From contig JANSYP010000001.1 in the NCBI GenBank assembly GCA_024742405.1, positions 62,001-126,000 on the forward strand: 64,000 bases of DNA, given 5' to 3'. A program made the position numbers and the translations under genes. The DNA is from Paracoccaceae bacterium (GTDB lineage: Bacteria > Pseudomonadota > Alphaproteobacteria > Rhodobacterales > Rhodobacteraceae). This document shows, one piece after another, positions 36,275 through 44,687 of this stretch (the stretch's first letter is position 1; every line of letters starts with the position of its first letter). The notes beneath the pieces are model-generated. The model did no database searches. It saw only the letters and a program-made list of their open reading frames with translations, and was not told the origin of the DNA.

Positions 36275-36745
36275 ATGACCCGCCTTGCCGTTCTCTTCCT
36301 TGCCGCGGTTGCCCTCGCGGCCTGCGAACCCACGAACCGTGCGCCCGCGGCCCTGCCCGGGGTGGCGGGCGATCCGACAAGCGCGGCTTTTTTCCGCGCG
36401 GCGGTGGGCGACCGGGTGCTCTTTGCGGTGGACGAGGCGACGCTCGGCACCCAGGCGCGCAACACGCTGGAGGCGCAAGCGCGCTGGCTGATCGAAAACG
36501 GCGGCTACAACGCCGTCATCGAAGGGCACGCCGATGAACAGGGCACGCGAGAATACAATCTCGCGCTCGGGGCGCGCCGGGCGGCAGCGGTCAAGGAATT
36601 CCTGGTCGCACGCGGCGTCGCCGACGGGCGGCTCGACACCGTGACCTTCGGCAAGGAGCGGCCCATCGAGATCTGCTCGGAAGAAACCTGCTATGAGCGC
36701 AACCGCCGCGCGGTGACGGTGATCGCGGCGGGGGCGGGCGCATGA
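36275..36745 (+). CDS. pal: Peptidoglycan-associated lipoprotein Pal
   Basis: A 156-residue outer-membrane lipoprotein. The lipobox LAAC ends at Cys17. The OmpA-like peptidoglycan-binding domain spans about 45-150, with DRVLFAVDEATLG and the diaminopimelate-binding motif VIEGHADEQGTREYNLALGARRA. It anchors the outer membrane to the wall and receives TolA/TolB signals. Its stop overlaps the cpoB start as ATGA. Confidence 0.96.
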   Translation: MTRLAVLFLAAVALAACEPTNRAPAALPGVAGDPTSAAFFRAAVGDRVLFAVDEATLGTQARNTLEAQARWLIENGGYNAVIEGHADEQGTREYNLALGARRAAAVKEFLVARGVADGRLDTVTFGKERPIEICSEETCYERNRRAVTVIAAGAGA

Positions 36746-37581
36746 TCCGGCTTGCGCTCTTGCTGGTCGCGCTGGCCCTGCCGGCCGCAGCTCAGGATCG
36801 CGATGATACGCTGGCGGATATGCGCCGGGAGCTGACTGCGCTCCGGGTCGAGTTGCAGCAATTGCGCGGCGAACTGGCACCCAGCGATGGCGCGGGGGGC
36901 GAGAACGCCATTGCCGATGCCACCGGGCCTCTGGAGCGGCTCGACGGGTTGGAGCGTCAGGTGCGCGGCCTGACCGCGCAGACCGAAGAGCTGGCCTTTC
37001 GCATCGACCAGATCGTGCGCGACGGCACGACGCGGCTGGGCGATCTGGAGTTTCGGATCGTCGAGTTGGAAGGCGGTGATCTGGGGCAGGTCGGCCAGAC
37101 AGCCCCGCTCGGCGGCGGCACGCCACCGGCGCCCGAAACGCTTGCGCCCCCGCAGAGTACCGAGAGCGCCGACGCGCCGGTGCAGTTCGCCATGGCCGAG
37201 ACCGCCGACTTTGAGGCCGCGCTGAAACAGCTCGATGCCGGGGATCATGCCGCGGCTTTGGCATCGGCCGACAGCTTTCTGGTGGCCTATCCGGGCAGCC
37301 CGCTGACCGCGGAGGTGCAAATGATGCGCGGCGCCGCCCTGCGCGGGCTCGACCGGCTATCCGACGCGGGCCGGGCCTATCTGGAGGCCTACACCCTGGC
37401 CGAAACCTCCGATCCGGCGCTCTCCGCCGACGGGCTGGTCAGCCTCGGCGAGGTTTTGCGCGATCTCAACCAGACGACCGAGGCTTGCCTGACGCTGGGC
37501 CAGGCGGTCAGCACCTTCCCCGACACCGCCGCGGCGGCACGTGCCAAGACGGCCCGCGCGGACATGTCCTGCTTCGAGTGA
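36742..37581 (+). CDS. cpoB: Cell division coordinator CpoB (YbgF)
   Basis: A 279-residue periplasmic protein: signal peptide to about residue 18 (LPAAAQD), a coiled-coil (about 22-45 and 70-115: LADMRRELTALRVELQQLRGEL; LERQVRGLTAQTEELAFRIDQ), then TPR repeats from ~155 (DFEAALKQLDAGDHAAALASADSFLVAYPGSPL). CpoB links Tol-Pal with peptidoglycan synthesis at constriction. Coupled to pal by ATGA and to tilS by a GTGA overlap. Confidence 0.92.
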   Translation: MIRLALLLVALALPAAAQDRDDTLADMRRELTALRVELQQLRGELAPSDGAGGENAIADATGPLERLDGLERQVRGLTAQTEELAFRIDQIVRDGTTRLGDLEFRIVELEGGDLGQVGQTAPLGGGTPPAPETLAPPQSTESADAPVQFAMAETADFEAALKQLDAGDHAAALASADSFLVAYPGSPLTAEVQMMRGAALRGLDRLSDAGRAYLEAYTLAETSDPALSADGLVSLGEVLRDLNQTTEACLTLGQAVSTFPDTAAAARAKTARADMSCFE

Positions 37582-38837
37582 GCCCCCGGACCGAGCTCGC
37601 TGCCGCGGTCGACGCTGCCATGGAGGCGGCGCTGCCCGATGCGGACGGCGCACGCATCGGGGCGGCGGTTTCGGGTGGCGGCGACAGCATGGCATTGCTG
37701 GTGCTGCTGGCGGACTGGGCGCAGCGCCACGGCGCGGTCATCGAGGTCGCAAGCGTCGACCACGGTCTGCGCGCCGGCGCGACCGAGGAGCTGGCCGGTG
37801 TCGCGGCGCTCACCGGCCAGCTGAAGCTGCGCCATGAGACGCTCACCTGGACCGGCTGGGACGGGACCGGAAATCTGCAAGCCGCGGCGCGGGATGGGCG
37901 GTACGATCTGCTGCGCGGCTGGGCCTCTGCGCGCAGGCTCAGCCATGTCTGCCTCGGCCACACACGCGACGACCAAGCCGAGACGCTTTTGATGCGCCTG
38001 GCGCGCGGGTCGGGCGTGGATGGTCTGGCGGCCATGGCACCGGCGCGCCGGGATGGGGATTTGACATGGGTGCGGCCTTTGCTGGAGGTTTCGCGCGCCG
38101 ATCTGCGACAGATGCTAGAAGATCGCGGTCTGGCCTGGGCCGAGGACCCGAGCAACGACGACATCCGGTATGACCGGGTGCGCGCCCGACGGTTGCTGGC
38201 AGAGATGGCGACCTTGGGGCTCTCCGCCGAAGATCTCGCAAAGACGGCGCTGCGGATGCGCGCGGCACGGCGGGTACTGGCCGAGGCTGCCGCCCAAGCG
38301 GCCGATCGCTTCGTCAGAATTGAAGCGGGTGATATCGTGCTGGATCGTGAAGGGTTTTTCGCGCTTCCCGACGAAACCCGCTGGCGACTCTTTGCCGGGG
38401 CGCTCTGCCAGGTTTCCGGTGCCGCCTACCGACCGCGATTCGAGGCACTCAAGCGGACTCTTGCTGACCTGGAAAGCGGCGCGCGCGCAACGCTCCATGG
38501 TTGTCTGTGCCAAGGAGATGCGGCCACCTTGCGCGTCGGACGCGAACCCGCGGCGGTTGCTGGACCTGTGCCGGCGCCGGGGCTCTGGGACGGACGGTGG
38601 CGGATCACCTGCCCGGCGGGCTCAGGCCTGACCGCAGACGCGCTCGGTGAGGCGGGGCTGGCCGAGCGGCCCGGCTGGCGCGAGACCGGGCTTGCTCGAA
38701 CCACGATGCTGACCAGCCCGGCACTTTGGGAGGGGCCTCGATTGCACGCGGCTCTGATGATTGACGACAACTCGGACTCCCGGGCTGAACTGATCTGGGG
38801 TAAGAGTGAATTCAGGGCTTTTCTGCTATCTGATTGA
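37578..38837 (+). CDS. tilS: tRNA(Ile)-lysidine synthetase
   Basis: A 419-residue PP-loop ATPase that converts C34 of the AUA-reading tRNA-Ile to lysidine. The PP-loop SGGGDS is at 32-37 and the catalytic-domain motifs [23 protein letters not shown] and [18 protein letters not shown] are present; the C-terminal domains are diverged. The GTG start at 37578 overlaps the cpoB stop; upstream in-frame codons lie inside cpoB. The C-terminus ([11 protein letters not shown]) ends 77 bases before ftsH. Confidence 0.93.
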   Translation: MSPRTELAAAVDAAMEAALPDADGARIGAAVSGGGDSMALLVLLADWAQRHGAVIEVASVDHGLRAGATEELAGVAALTGQLKLRHETLTWTGWDGTGNLQAAARDGRYDLLRGWASARRLSHVCLGHTRDDQAETLLMRLARGSGVDGLAAMAPARRDGDLTWVRPLLEVSRADLRQMLEDRGLAWAEDPSNDDIRYDRVRARRLLAEMATLGLSAEDLAKTALRMRAARRVLAEAAAQAADRFVRIEAGDIVLDREGFFALPDETRWRLFAGALCQVSGAAYRPRFEALKRTLADLESGARATLHGCLCQGDAATLRVGREPAAVAGPVPAPGLWDGRWRITCPAGSGLTADALGEAGLAERPGWRETGLARTTMLTSPALWEGPRLHAALMIDDNSDSRAELIWGKSEFRAFLLSD

Positions 38838-38914
38838 ACTGTGCTCGTGCATGGCTATCTTTGGTCCAACTGCGGTCGTGTTATGCACCGCACCCCTTTG
38901 TTAGGAGTGTCCTC

Positions 38915-40834
38915 TTGGGCAACGCGCGTAATATCGCCTTCTGGGTTGTTCTGTTCCTTCTCATACTGGCGCTGTTCAACCTGTTCAGCGGCGGTCAGTC
39001 GACCATGTCGTCGCGCTCCATCAGCTATTCGGAGTTCGTGACGGCCGTCGAGGATGGCGAGGTCAGCAGCGCGACGGTGGACGGCGAAAAAGTCACCTTC
39101 CGCGGCAATGACGGCAATGACTACGTGACCATCGTGCCTCAGGGCTCCGAGGTGACCGAACGGCTGATTGCCAATGACGTGGTAGTCAATGCGCGTCCGC
39201 AAGAGCAATCAGGCTTTACCACGCTACTGATGACCTTCCTGCCCTTCCTGCTGCTCATCGGCGTCTGGATCTATTTCATGAACCGGATGCAGGGCGGCGG
39301 CCGCGGCGGGGCGATGGGGTTCGGCAAGAGCCGTGCGAAGCTGCTGACCGAAAAGCACGGTCGGGTCACTTTCGACGATGTCGCCGGTATTGACGAGGCC
39401 AAGGACGAGCTCGAGGAAATCGTAGAATTCCTGCGCAATCCGCAGAAATATTCGCGCCTCGGCGGCAAAATCCCCAAAGGCGCGCTGCTTGTCGGTCCTC
39501 CGGGCACCGGTAAGACACTGCTGGCGCGGGCCATCGCAGGCGAGGCCGGCGTGCCCTTCTTCACCATCTCGGGCTCCGACTTTGTCGAGATGTTCGTAGG
39601 CGTGGGCGCAAGCCGGGTGCGCGACATGTTCGAGCAGGCCAAGAAAAACGCGCCCTGTATTGTCTTCATCGACGAAATCGACGCCGTCGGCCGGTCCCGT
39701 GGCGTGGGCTATGGCGGCGGCAATGACGAGCGTGAACAGACGCTCAACCAGCTGCTGGTCGAGATGGACGGCTTCGAGGCCAACGAAGGCATCATCATCG
39801 TCGCGGCCACCAACCGTCCCGACGTGCTGGATCCCGCGCTGCTGCGCCCGGGCCGCTTCGACCGCCAGGTCCAGGTGCCGAATCCGGACATCAAGGGCCG
39901 CGAAAAGATCCTCGGCGTCCATGCGCGCAAGGTGCCGCTGGGACCGGATGTCGATCTGCGCATCATCGCGCGCGGAACGCCGGGTTTCTCGGGGGCCGAT
40001 CTGGCTAATCTCGTGAACGAATCGGCGCTGATGGCGGCGCGTGTTGGGCGGCGATTCGTGACGATGGAGGATTTCGAGAACGCCAAGGACAAGGTCATGA
40101 TGGGCGCGGAACGCCGCTCCATGGTCATGACCGAGGACGAGAAAAAACTGACTGCCTATCACGAGGCCGGGCACGCCGTTGTCGGGCTCCATGTTCCGCA
40201 GCATGACCCGATCCACAAGGCGACGATTATTCCCCGCGGCCGCGCGCTCGGCCTTGTGATGTCGCTTCCCGAGCGCGATCAGCTCAGCGTCACCTACACC
40301 AAATACAAGTCCAAGATCGCCATGGCGATGGGCGGAAAGGTGGCCGAGGAGCTGATCTTTGGGAAAGAGAACGTGACCTCGGGCGCAGCCTCCGACATCC
40401 AGCAGGTGAGCAAGATCGCCCGCGCGATGGTCACGCAATTCGGCTTTTCCTCCGAGCTGGGCAATATCGACTACGCAAACGAGCAGCAGTCGTTCCTGGG
40501 CAACTACCAGGGCCAGGCCAACGCGTCGCCCGAGACCCAGGAAAAGATCGACGCCGAAGTGCGCAGGATCGTCGACGAAGGGTATGAGGTCGCCAAGCGG
40601 ATCCTGACGGAGCACGCCGATCAGCACCACAAGCTGGCCGAGGCGCTGCTGGAGTACGAGACGCTTACCGGGCCGGAGATTCTCAAGGCCATGAAGGGCG
40701 AACCGCTCGATCGTGGCGATGATGAGGATGACACACCGTCGGGCGACGTGCCCTCGATCACGGCGATCCCGAAGACCAAGCCGCGCACCAAGCCCGGCGA
40801 TGATCCCGACGGGATGTCGCCCGAGCCGACCTGA
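38915..40834 (+). CDS. ftsH: ATP-dependent zinc metalloprotease FtsH
   Basis: A 639-residue membrane AAA+ protease. Two spans (about 7-24 and 100-120) flank a periplasmic loop; Walker A GPPGTGKT is at 194-201, Walker [11 protein letters not shown] follows, and the zinc site HEAGH is at 416-420. It degrades misassembled membrane proteins and unstable regulators such as LpxC. The start is a TTG at 38915: AGGAG lies seven bases before it and the sequence then reads GNARNIAFW, the usual N-terminus in Rhodobacteraceae. The preceding in-frame ATG overlaps tilS and adds unrelated sequence. A strong terminator follows. Confidence 0.97.
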   Translation: MGNARNIAFWVVLFLLILALFNLFSGGQSTMSSRSISYSEFVTAVEDGEVSSATVDGEKVTFRGNDGNDYVTIVPQGSEVTERLIANDVVVNARPQEQSGFTTLLMTFLPFLLLIGVWIYFMNRMQGGGRGGAMGFGKSRAKLLTEKHGRVTFDDVAGIDEAKDELEEIVEFLRNPQKYSRLGGKIPKGALLVGPPGTGKTLLARAIAGEAGVPFFTISGSDFVEMFVGVGASRVRDMFEQAKKNAPCIVFIDEIDAVGRSRGVGYGGGNDEREQTLNQLLVEMDGFEANEGIIIVAATNRPDVLDPALLRPGRFDRQVQVPNPDIKGREKILGVHARKVPLGPDVDLRIIARGTPGFSGADLANLVNESALMAARVGRRFVTMEDFENAKDKVMMGAERRSMVMTEDEKKLTAYHEAGHAVVGLHVPQHDPIHKATIIPRGRALGLVMSLPERDQLSVTYTKYKSKIAMAMGGKVAEELIFGKENVTSGAASDIQQVSKIARAMVTQFGFSSELGNIDYANEQQSFLGNYQGQANASPETQEKIDAEVRRIVDEGYEVAKRILTEHADQHHKLAEALLEYETLTGPEILKAMKGEPLDRGDDEDDTPSGDVPSITAIPKTKPRTKPGDDPDGMSPEPT

Positions 40835-40874
40835 CGCCCGGTCCGCTCTGACGCAACAACGCGATGACCTTAGA

Positions 40875-40914
40875 ACCGAGCCTCGCCCCCCAAAGGCGGG
40901 GCTCGGTGTCTTTT
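40875..40914 (+). terminator. Intrinsic terminator after ftsH
   Basis: ACCGAGCC-T-CGCC (40875-40887) pairs with GGCG-G-GGCTCGGT (40895-40907), 13 pairs including one G-T, with a CCCCAAA-type loop, followed by GTCTTTTCTG. This is a standard Rho-independent terminator closing the tol-tilS-ftsH run. Confidence 0.85.
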
Positions 40915-40958
40915 CTGCCGCATTCCACGTCGGGGCCGGCTGACCTACCGGTGACAGG

Positions 40959-41294
40959 ATGACCACGCGCTCCAAGATAGAAACCGATCCCAAGGCCTGC
41001 GCTTCCATGGCCGAACTGCGCCTGCTGATCGATGCTCTGGACGCCGATCTTGTGGGGCTCCTGCGGCGCAGGCAGGCCTGCATAGACCGCGCGGCGGAGC
41101 TCAAACCCGGCGAACGGCTCCCGGCGCGCATCCCCACCCGCATCGACGATGTGCTGGCCAAGGTCCGCACCCGGTCCGAGGCGGCGGGTCTGGACCCTGC
41201 ATTGTCGGAAGCGCTCTGGCGCACGATGATAGAATGGGCCATAGCCCGGGAGGAGCGGGCACTGGCTCGCGCGCCAGGACCAGAGACCGAGTAA
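40959..41294 (+). CDS. Chorismate mutase, AroQ type
   Basis: A 111-residue AroQ-class chorismate mutase domain: SMAELRLLIDALDADLVGLLRRRQACIDRAAELK, then RIPTRIDDVLAKVRTRSEAAGLDP and LWRTMIEWAIAREE, the helical pattern with Arg/Lys active-site residues. It would convert chorismate to prephenate for Phe/Tyr synthesis; a stand-alone mutase like this in alphaproteobacteria may alternatively be an isochorismate-pyruvate lyase-like enzyme. It precedes folD by six bases and so shares its transcript. Confidence 0.85.
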   Translation: MTTRSKIETDPKACASMAELRLLIDALDADLVGLLRRRQACIDRAAELKPGERLPARIPTRIDDVLAKVRTRSEAAGLDPALSEALWRTMIEWAIAREERALARAPGPETE

Positions 41295-41300
41295 GAACCG

Positions 41301-42191
41301 ATGATAGCCACCCTGATCGACGGCAAGGGATTTGCCGCCCGCCTTCGCGCCGACCTCGCCGCCCATGTCGCGCAACTGAAAGAGCAGACCGGCGAAGCCC
41401 CTGGCCTTGCCGTCGTGCTCGTTGGCGAAGACGCTGCCAGCCAAGTCTATGTCCGCTCGAAGGAGCGTCAAACCGTAGAGGCGGGGATGGAGAGTTTTTC
41501 CCATCGTCTGCCGGCGGACGTTTCCGAAGACGTGCTGCTGGGATTGGTGCGAGAGCTGAACGCCGACACCCGCGTGCACGGGATCCTGGTGCAGTTCCCG
41601 CTGCCCGGGGGGCTGAGCCAGCAAAAGGTGATTGAGGCGATCGATGTCGACAAGGATGTCGACGGCTTTCATGTCGAGAATGTCGGCCGTGTTGCCGCCG
41701 GGTTGCCGGGGCTGGTGCCCTGCACGCCGCTGGGCTGCCTGATGCTGCTGCGCGACCATCTGGGCGATCTGACCGGGCAGGAAGCCGTGGTCGTGGGCCG
41801 GTCGCACACCGTCGGAAAACCCGTCGCGCAATTGCTGATCAATCAGTCCTGCACCGTGACCGTAGCCCATTCGCGGACCCGCGATCTGCCCGACGTGGTC
41901 AGACGTGGTGACATCGTGGTGGCAGCGGTGGGACGGCCGGAGATGGTCAAGGCGGAATGGCTGAAGCCAGGCTGCACAGTGATCGATGTCGGGATCAACC
42001 GGATCGATGCGGGTGAGGGCAAGACCCGGCTGGTCGGCGATGTGGACGCCGCCGCCTGGGACGTCGCAGGTGCCATGACCCCGGTGCCAGGCGGCGTCGG
42101 CCCGATGACCATCGCCTGCCTGCTGGCCAACACCGTCACGGCGTTTTGCCGGCAGAAGGGTCTCACGCCACCCGCGGGGCTCGGGCTCTAG
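41301..42191 (+). CDS. folD: Methylenetetrahydrofolate dehydrogenase/cyclohydrolase FolD
   Basis: A 296-residue bifunctional enzyme interconverting 5,10-methylene-, methenyl- and 10-formyl-tetrahydrofolate. Active-site Tyr50 and Lys54 lie in SQVYVRSKE at the same numbers as in E. coli; Asp121 is in DKDVDGFH; the NADP motif GRSHTVGKP is at 166-174; [12 protein letters not shown] closes the domain. Coupled to the chorismate mutase gene upstream; converges with pdeM. Confidence 0.97.
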   Translation: MIATLIDGKGFAARLRADLAAHVAQLKEQTGEAPGLAVVLVGEDAASQVYVRSKERQTVEAGMESFSHRLPADVSEDVLLGLVRELNADTRVHGILVQFPLPGGLSQQKVIEAIDVDKDVDGFHVENVGRVAAGLPGLVPCTPLGCLMLLRDHLGDLTGQEAVVVGRSHTVGKPVAQLLINQSCTVTVAHSRTRDLPDVVRRGDIVVAAVGRPEMVKAEWLKPGCTVIDVGINRIDAGEGKTRLVGDVDAAAWDVAGAMTPVPGGVGPMTIACLLANTVTAFCRQKGLTPPAGLGL

Positions 42192-42290
42192 ACCGAAGCC
42201 AGCCTTCTGAAAACGGCCTCTGACGGGTCTCAGGAAGCCGGAGCGAAGCGTTGGGATCGGACTGCGCCAGTCTGGCCCGCCGGCGTCTCT

Positions 42291-43001
42291 CTAGCCGAAC
42301 CGCCGGGGCGGCGAGGGCGACAGCTGCGGCGCCAGTGGATGGCGCGGCATCGGCACGGGCAGGGCCTTTTCCCCGGTCAGAATGGCGATGGCATCCGCTT
42401 GCATGAGCGTGGTCAGCGCCGGGTCACAGCAATCCAGCCCACCGGTGTAGGCCCCGAACGCCGGCAGGATCATGCGGGCGCGATCAATCAGAAAGGCGGG
42501 GCGTGACAGGCGGGTGCCGCGCAGGGAAAGGCGCGCCTTGGGGTGGTAGTGCCCAGAAATCTCGCCACAAGCGGCGGGATCGGCGATATGGCGCAGCACC
42601 ATGCCCTCGATCTCCAGCTCGTGCGTGCAAGTACCGCCAAAGGGCGGGGGCGCGGGATCGTGGTTGCCGCGGATCCACACCCAGTCGCGCCCGGACATGA
42701 TCTGTTCCAGCGCCGTTCGTGTGTGACCGGGCAGATCGCGCGCGGCGCGGTCATCGTCGAACCCGTCGCCGAGCGATACGACGCGTGCCGCGCCTGTTAT
42801 CGCGACCTCGCGCTCCAATCGGTCGAGAGTCTCGGCATCGGCATAGGGCGGCAGGGTTGCGCCGCTGCGCCGAGCGATGCGCGCGGGCTTGCCAAGGTGC
42901 AGGTCGGACAAGATCAGCGTCTCTTGCTGCGGCCACCACAACGCGCCGCTCGGGCGGGCCTCCAGCCTATGGTCCGACAGGGTGACGGTGAAAGAGTTCA
43001 T
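42291..43001 (-). CDS. pdeM: Ligase-associated DNA damage response endonuclease PdeM
   Basis: A 236-residue calcineurin-like metallophosphoesterase. Metal motifs in order: SDLHLGK (32-38), GDGFDD (78-83), GNHD (112-115) and GHYHPK (150-155). The PdeM family is normally encoded beside a large DEXH helicase and often a DNA ligase and exonuclease. Here the matching helicase gene is present but 1.7 kb away, with an MFS gene between. ATG at 43001 was chosen; the frame extends five codons upstream to another ATG without benefit. Confidence 0.9.
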   Translation of the reverse strand: MNSFTVTLSDHRLEARPSGALWWPQQETLILSDLHLGKPARIARRSGATLPPYADAETLDRLEREVAITGAARVVSLGDGFDDDRAARDLPGHTRTALEQIMSGRDWVWIRGNHDPAPPPFGGTCTHELEIEGMVLRHIADPAACGEISGHYHPKARLSLRGTRLSRPAFLIDRARMILPAFGAYTGGLDCCDPALTTLMQADAIAILTGEKALPVPMPRHPLAPQLSPSPPRRFG

Positions 43002-43097
43002 GCTTCGTTCACACACGATTCCGGTGATCCGCGCAAGGTCTCGATGCGCATTCGCGGTGCCTGCCCCGGCGCGGTACCGGTTCGTGGGCTGGGCCGG

Positions 43098-44621
43098 TCA
43101 GCCGGATTTGGGCGCCTCAAGCTTTGCCTCGTCCAGCGCGAACATGAGCACCAGACCGATGGCGGCGGGGATCAGCGCGCACCAGAAAGCTGAGCTGAGA
43201 CCGGCGGCGAACGCATCCATGAGGATCTGGCTCACCGTGTCGCTCTGCTCTGGGCTGAGCGCGGACAGGACGGATTTGGCCTCGGGCGAGTCCGGGTTCG
43301 TGCCGGTCAGGGTCCGCTGGTCGGCCAAAGACAGACTGATGCCGGCGGCCGTCAGCTCGCGCGCCAGCGTCGCCGCGCTGATCGAGAACATCAGCGCCGT
43401 TGCGACCGCCACGCCGACAGCCCCACAGACGAGATGCGCCATGAAGGAAAGCCCGCCGGCCAGCCCGGTGCGCGACGGATGGACCGAGCCCACGGCAGCG
43501 GCCCCGGACGTCGTCACAGTCAGCGTCGCGCCGAAACCGATCAGAATCAGCACGGGTAGCAGCCCGTCATATCCCCAACCGGGTCTGAGAAAGATCACAA
43601 GCACGCACGCGAGGGTGCTCAACGCGTAGCCTGCGATGAGCAGGCGTTTGGCGCCAAAATCCTTGTAGAGAACACCGGCGAGGACCGAGCCAACCGCTAG
43701 CAGAACCATGAGCGGCGTCATTCCGATAGACGCCTCCATCACGGTCCATCCCAGCGTTTTCGTCATGAATTGCGGGAAGTATAGAAAGGCGATGAAGAGT
43801 GTGGGTACGTTCAGCCCGTTAGCGCAGAGCGCGATCACGAACCCGCGGTTGCGAAGCATGTCCAGTGGCAGGAGCGGATCGTTCGCGCGCCGCTCTGCGA
43901 AAGGGAACAAGACGAGGAGAGCAAGGGACGCGCCGAAAAGCGCAAGCGTCGGCGACGCCTGCCAGCCCCAATTGCCACCCTGATCGAGCGCCACCAAAAG
44001 AGAGAGCACCGAGCCCGACAGCACCGCGATGCCGAGGAAGTCGATGCTCTCATGGACATCCTCCGGATGCTCGCGTTCCAGCAGCAGTGCGACAATCGTG
44101 AGCGAAATCAGCCCGATGACACTGTTGACGAGAAAGAAGAGCCGCCAATCGCCGAAGGACACGACCGCCCCGCTGATCAGCGGGCCGATGACATTACCGG
44201 ACGTGACGCCAGCCAGGACAAGGCCCATCCCGAGGCCGCCATTGTCTTCCAGTACCGTGGCGCCCTTGGCGAGCATGCAGGGCCAGATCAGCGCGGCACC
44301 GACGCCCTGGATTGCGCGCGCGGCGATCAAGACCTCAATCGAGGGTGCCATGTAGCAGGCAAAGGAGGAGGCGATGAAAATGGCGAACCCGACCAGCATG
44401 ACGCGCCGATGGCCACGCAGATCCCCCAAGCGTCCACCGGAGACCATGAACATCGCAAAAGTCAGTGCATAGATGTTCAGCACCCATTGCGTCGTAGTGA
44501 TATCTGCGGAGAATTCGGTTTCGATGCTCGGTACAAGCAGCAGGGCGCCTGTGAAATCCGTCCCGACGACGAAAGCACCGCACATGAGCCCGGCAAGAGC
44601 CAGGGTGTTCTTCGCAGCCAT
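43098..44621 (-). CDS. MFS drug exporter, DHA2 (14-span) type
   Basis: A 507-residue exporter of the EmrB/QacA branch. Motif C-like and A-like loops are visible: SGGRLGDLRGHRRVMLVG after span 2, and GVGAALIWPCMLAKG, and GLVLAGVTSGNVIGPLISGAVV in span 5. About 14 hydrophobic segments. ATG at 44621 follows GAGGGA; an upstream ATG at 44648 has none. It lies between the helicase gene (upstream) and pdeM (downstream) on the same strand, with gaps of 66 and 96 bases, and its codon use looks less GC-extreme than its neighbours, which suggests it was inserted. Substrate unknown. Confidence 0.85.
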   Translation of the reverse strand: MAAKNTLALAGLMCGAFVVGTDFTGALLLVPSIETEFSADITTTQWVLNIYALTFAMFMVSGGRLGDLRGHRRVMLVGFAIFIASSFACYMAPSIEVLIAARAIQGVGAALIWPCMLAKGATVLEDNGGLGMGLVLAGVTSGNVIGPLISGAVVSFGDWRLFFLVNSVIGLISLTIVALLLEREHPEDVHESIDFLGIAVLSGSVLSLLVALDQGGNWGWQASPTLALFGASLALLVLFPFAERRANDPLLPLDMLRNRGFVIALCANGLNVPTLFIAFLYFPQFMTKTLGWTVMEASIGMTPLMVLLAVGSVLAGVLYKDFGAKRLLIAGYALSTLACVLVIFLRPGWGYDGLLPVLILIGFGATLTVTTSGAAAVGSVHPSRTGLAGGLSFMAHLVCGAVGVAVATALMFSISAATLARELTAAGISLSLADQRTLTGTNPDSPEAKSVLSALSPEQSDTVSQILMDAFAAGLSSAFWCALIPAAIGLVLMFALDEAKLEAPKSG

Positions 44622-44687
44622 CTGGTGTGTCCCTCGAGGTTTTCTCAAAGTCTAACACCACGAGGACAGTTGCAGGCAACGCTTGGC

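Noticed and set aside
39224-41326. 700-codon open frame antisense to ftsH
   Set aside because: Shadow frame spanning ftsH, its terminator and the chorismate mutase gene; no credible protein features.
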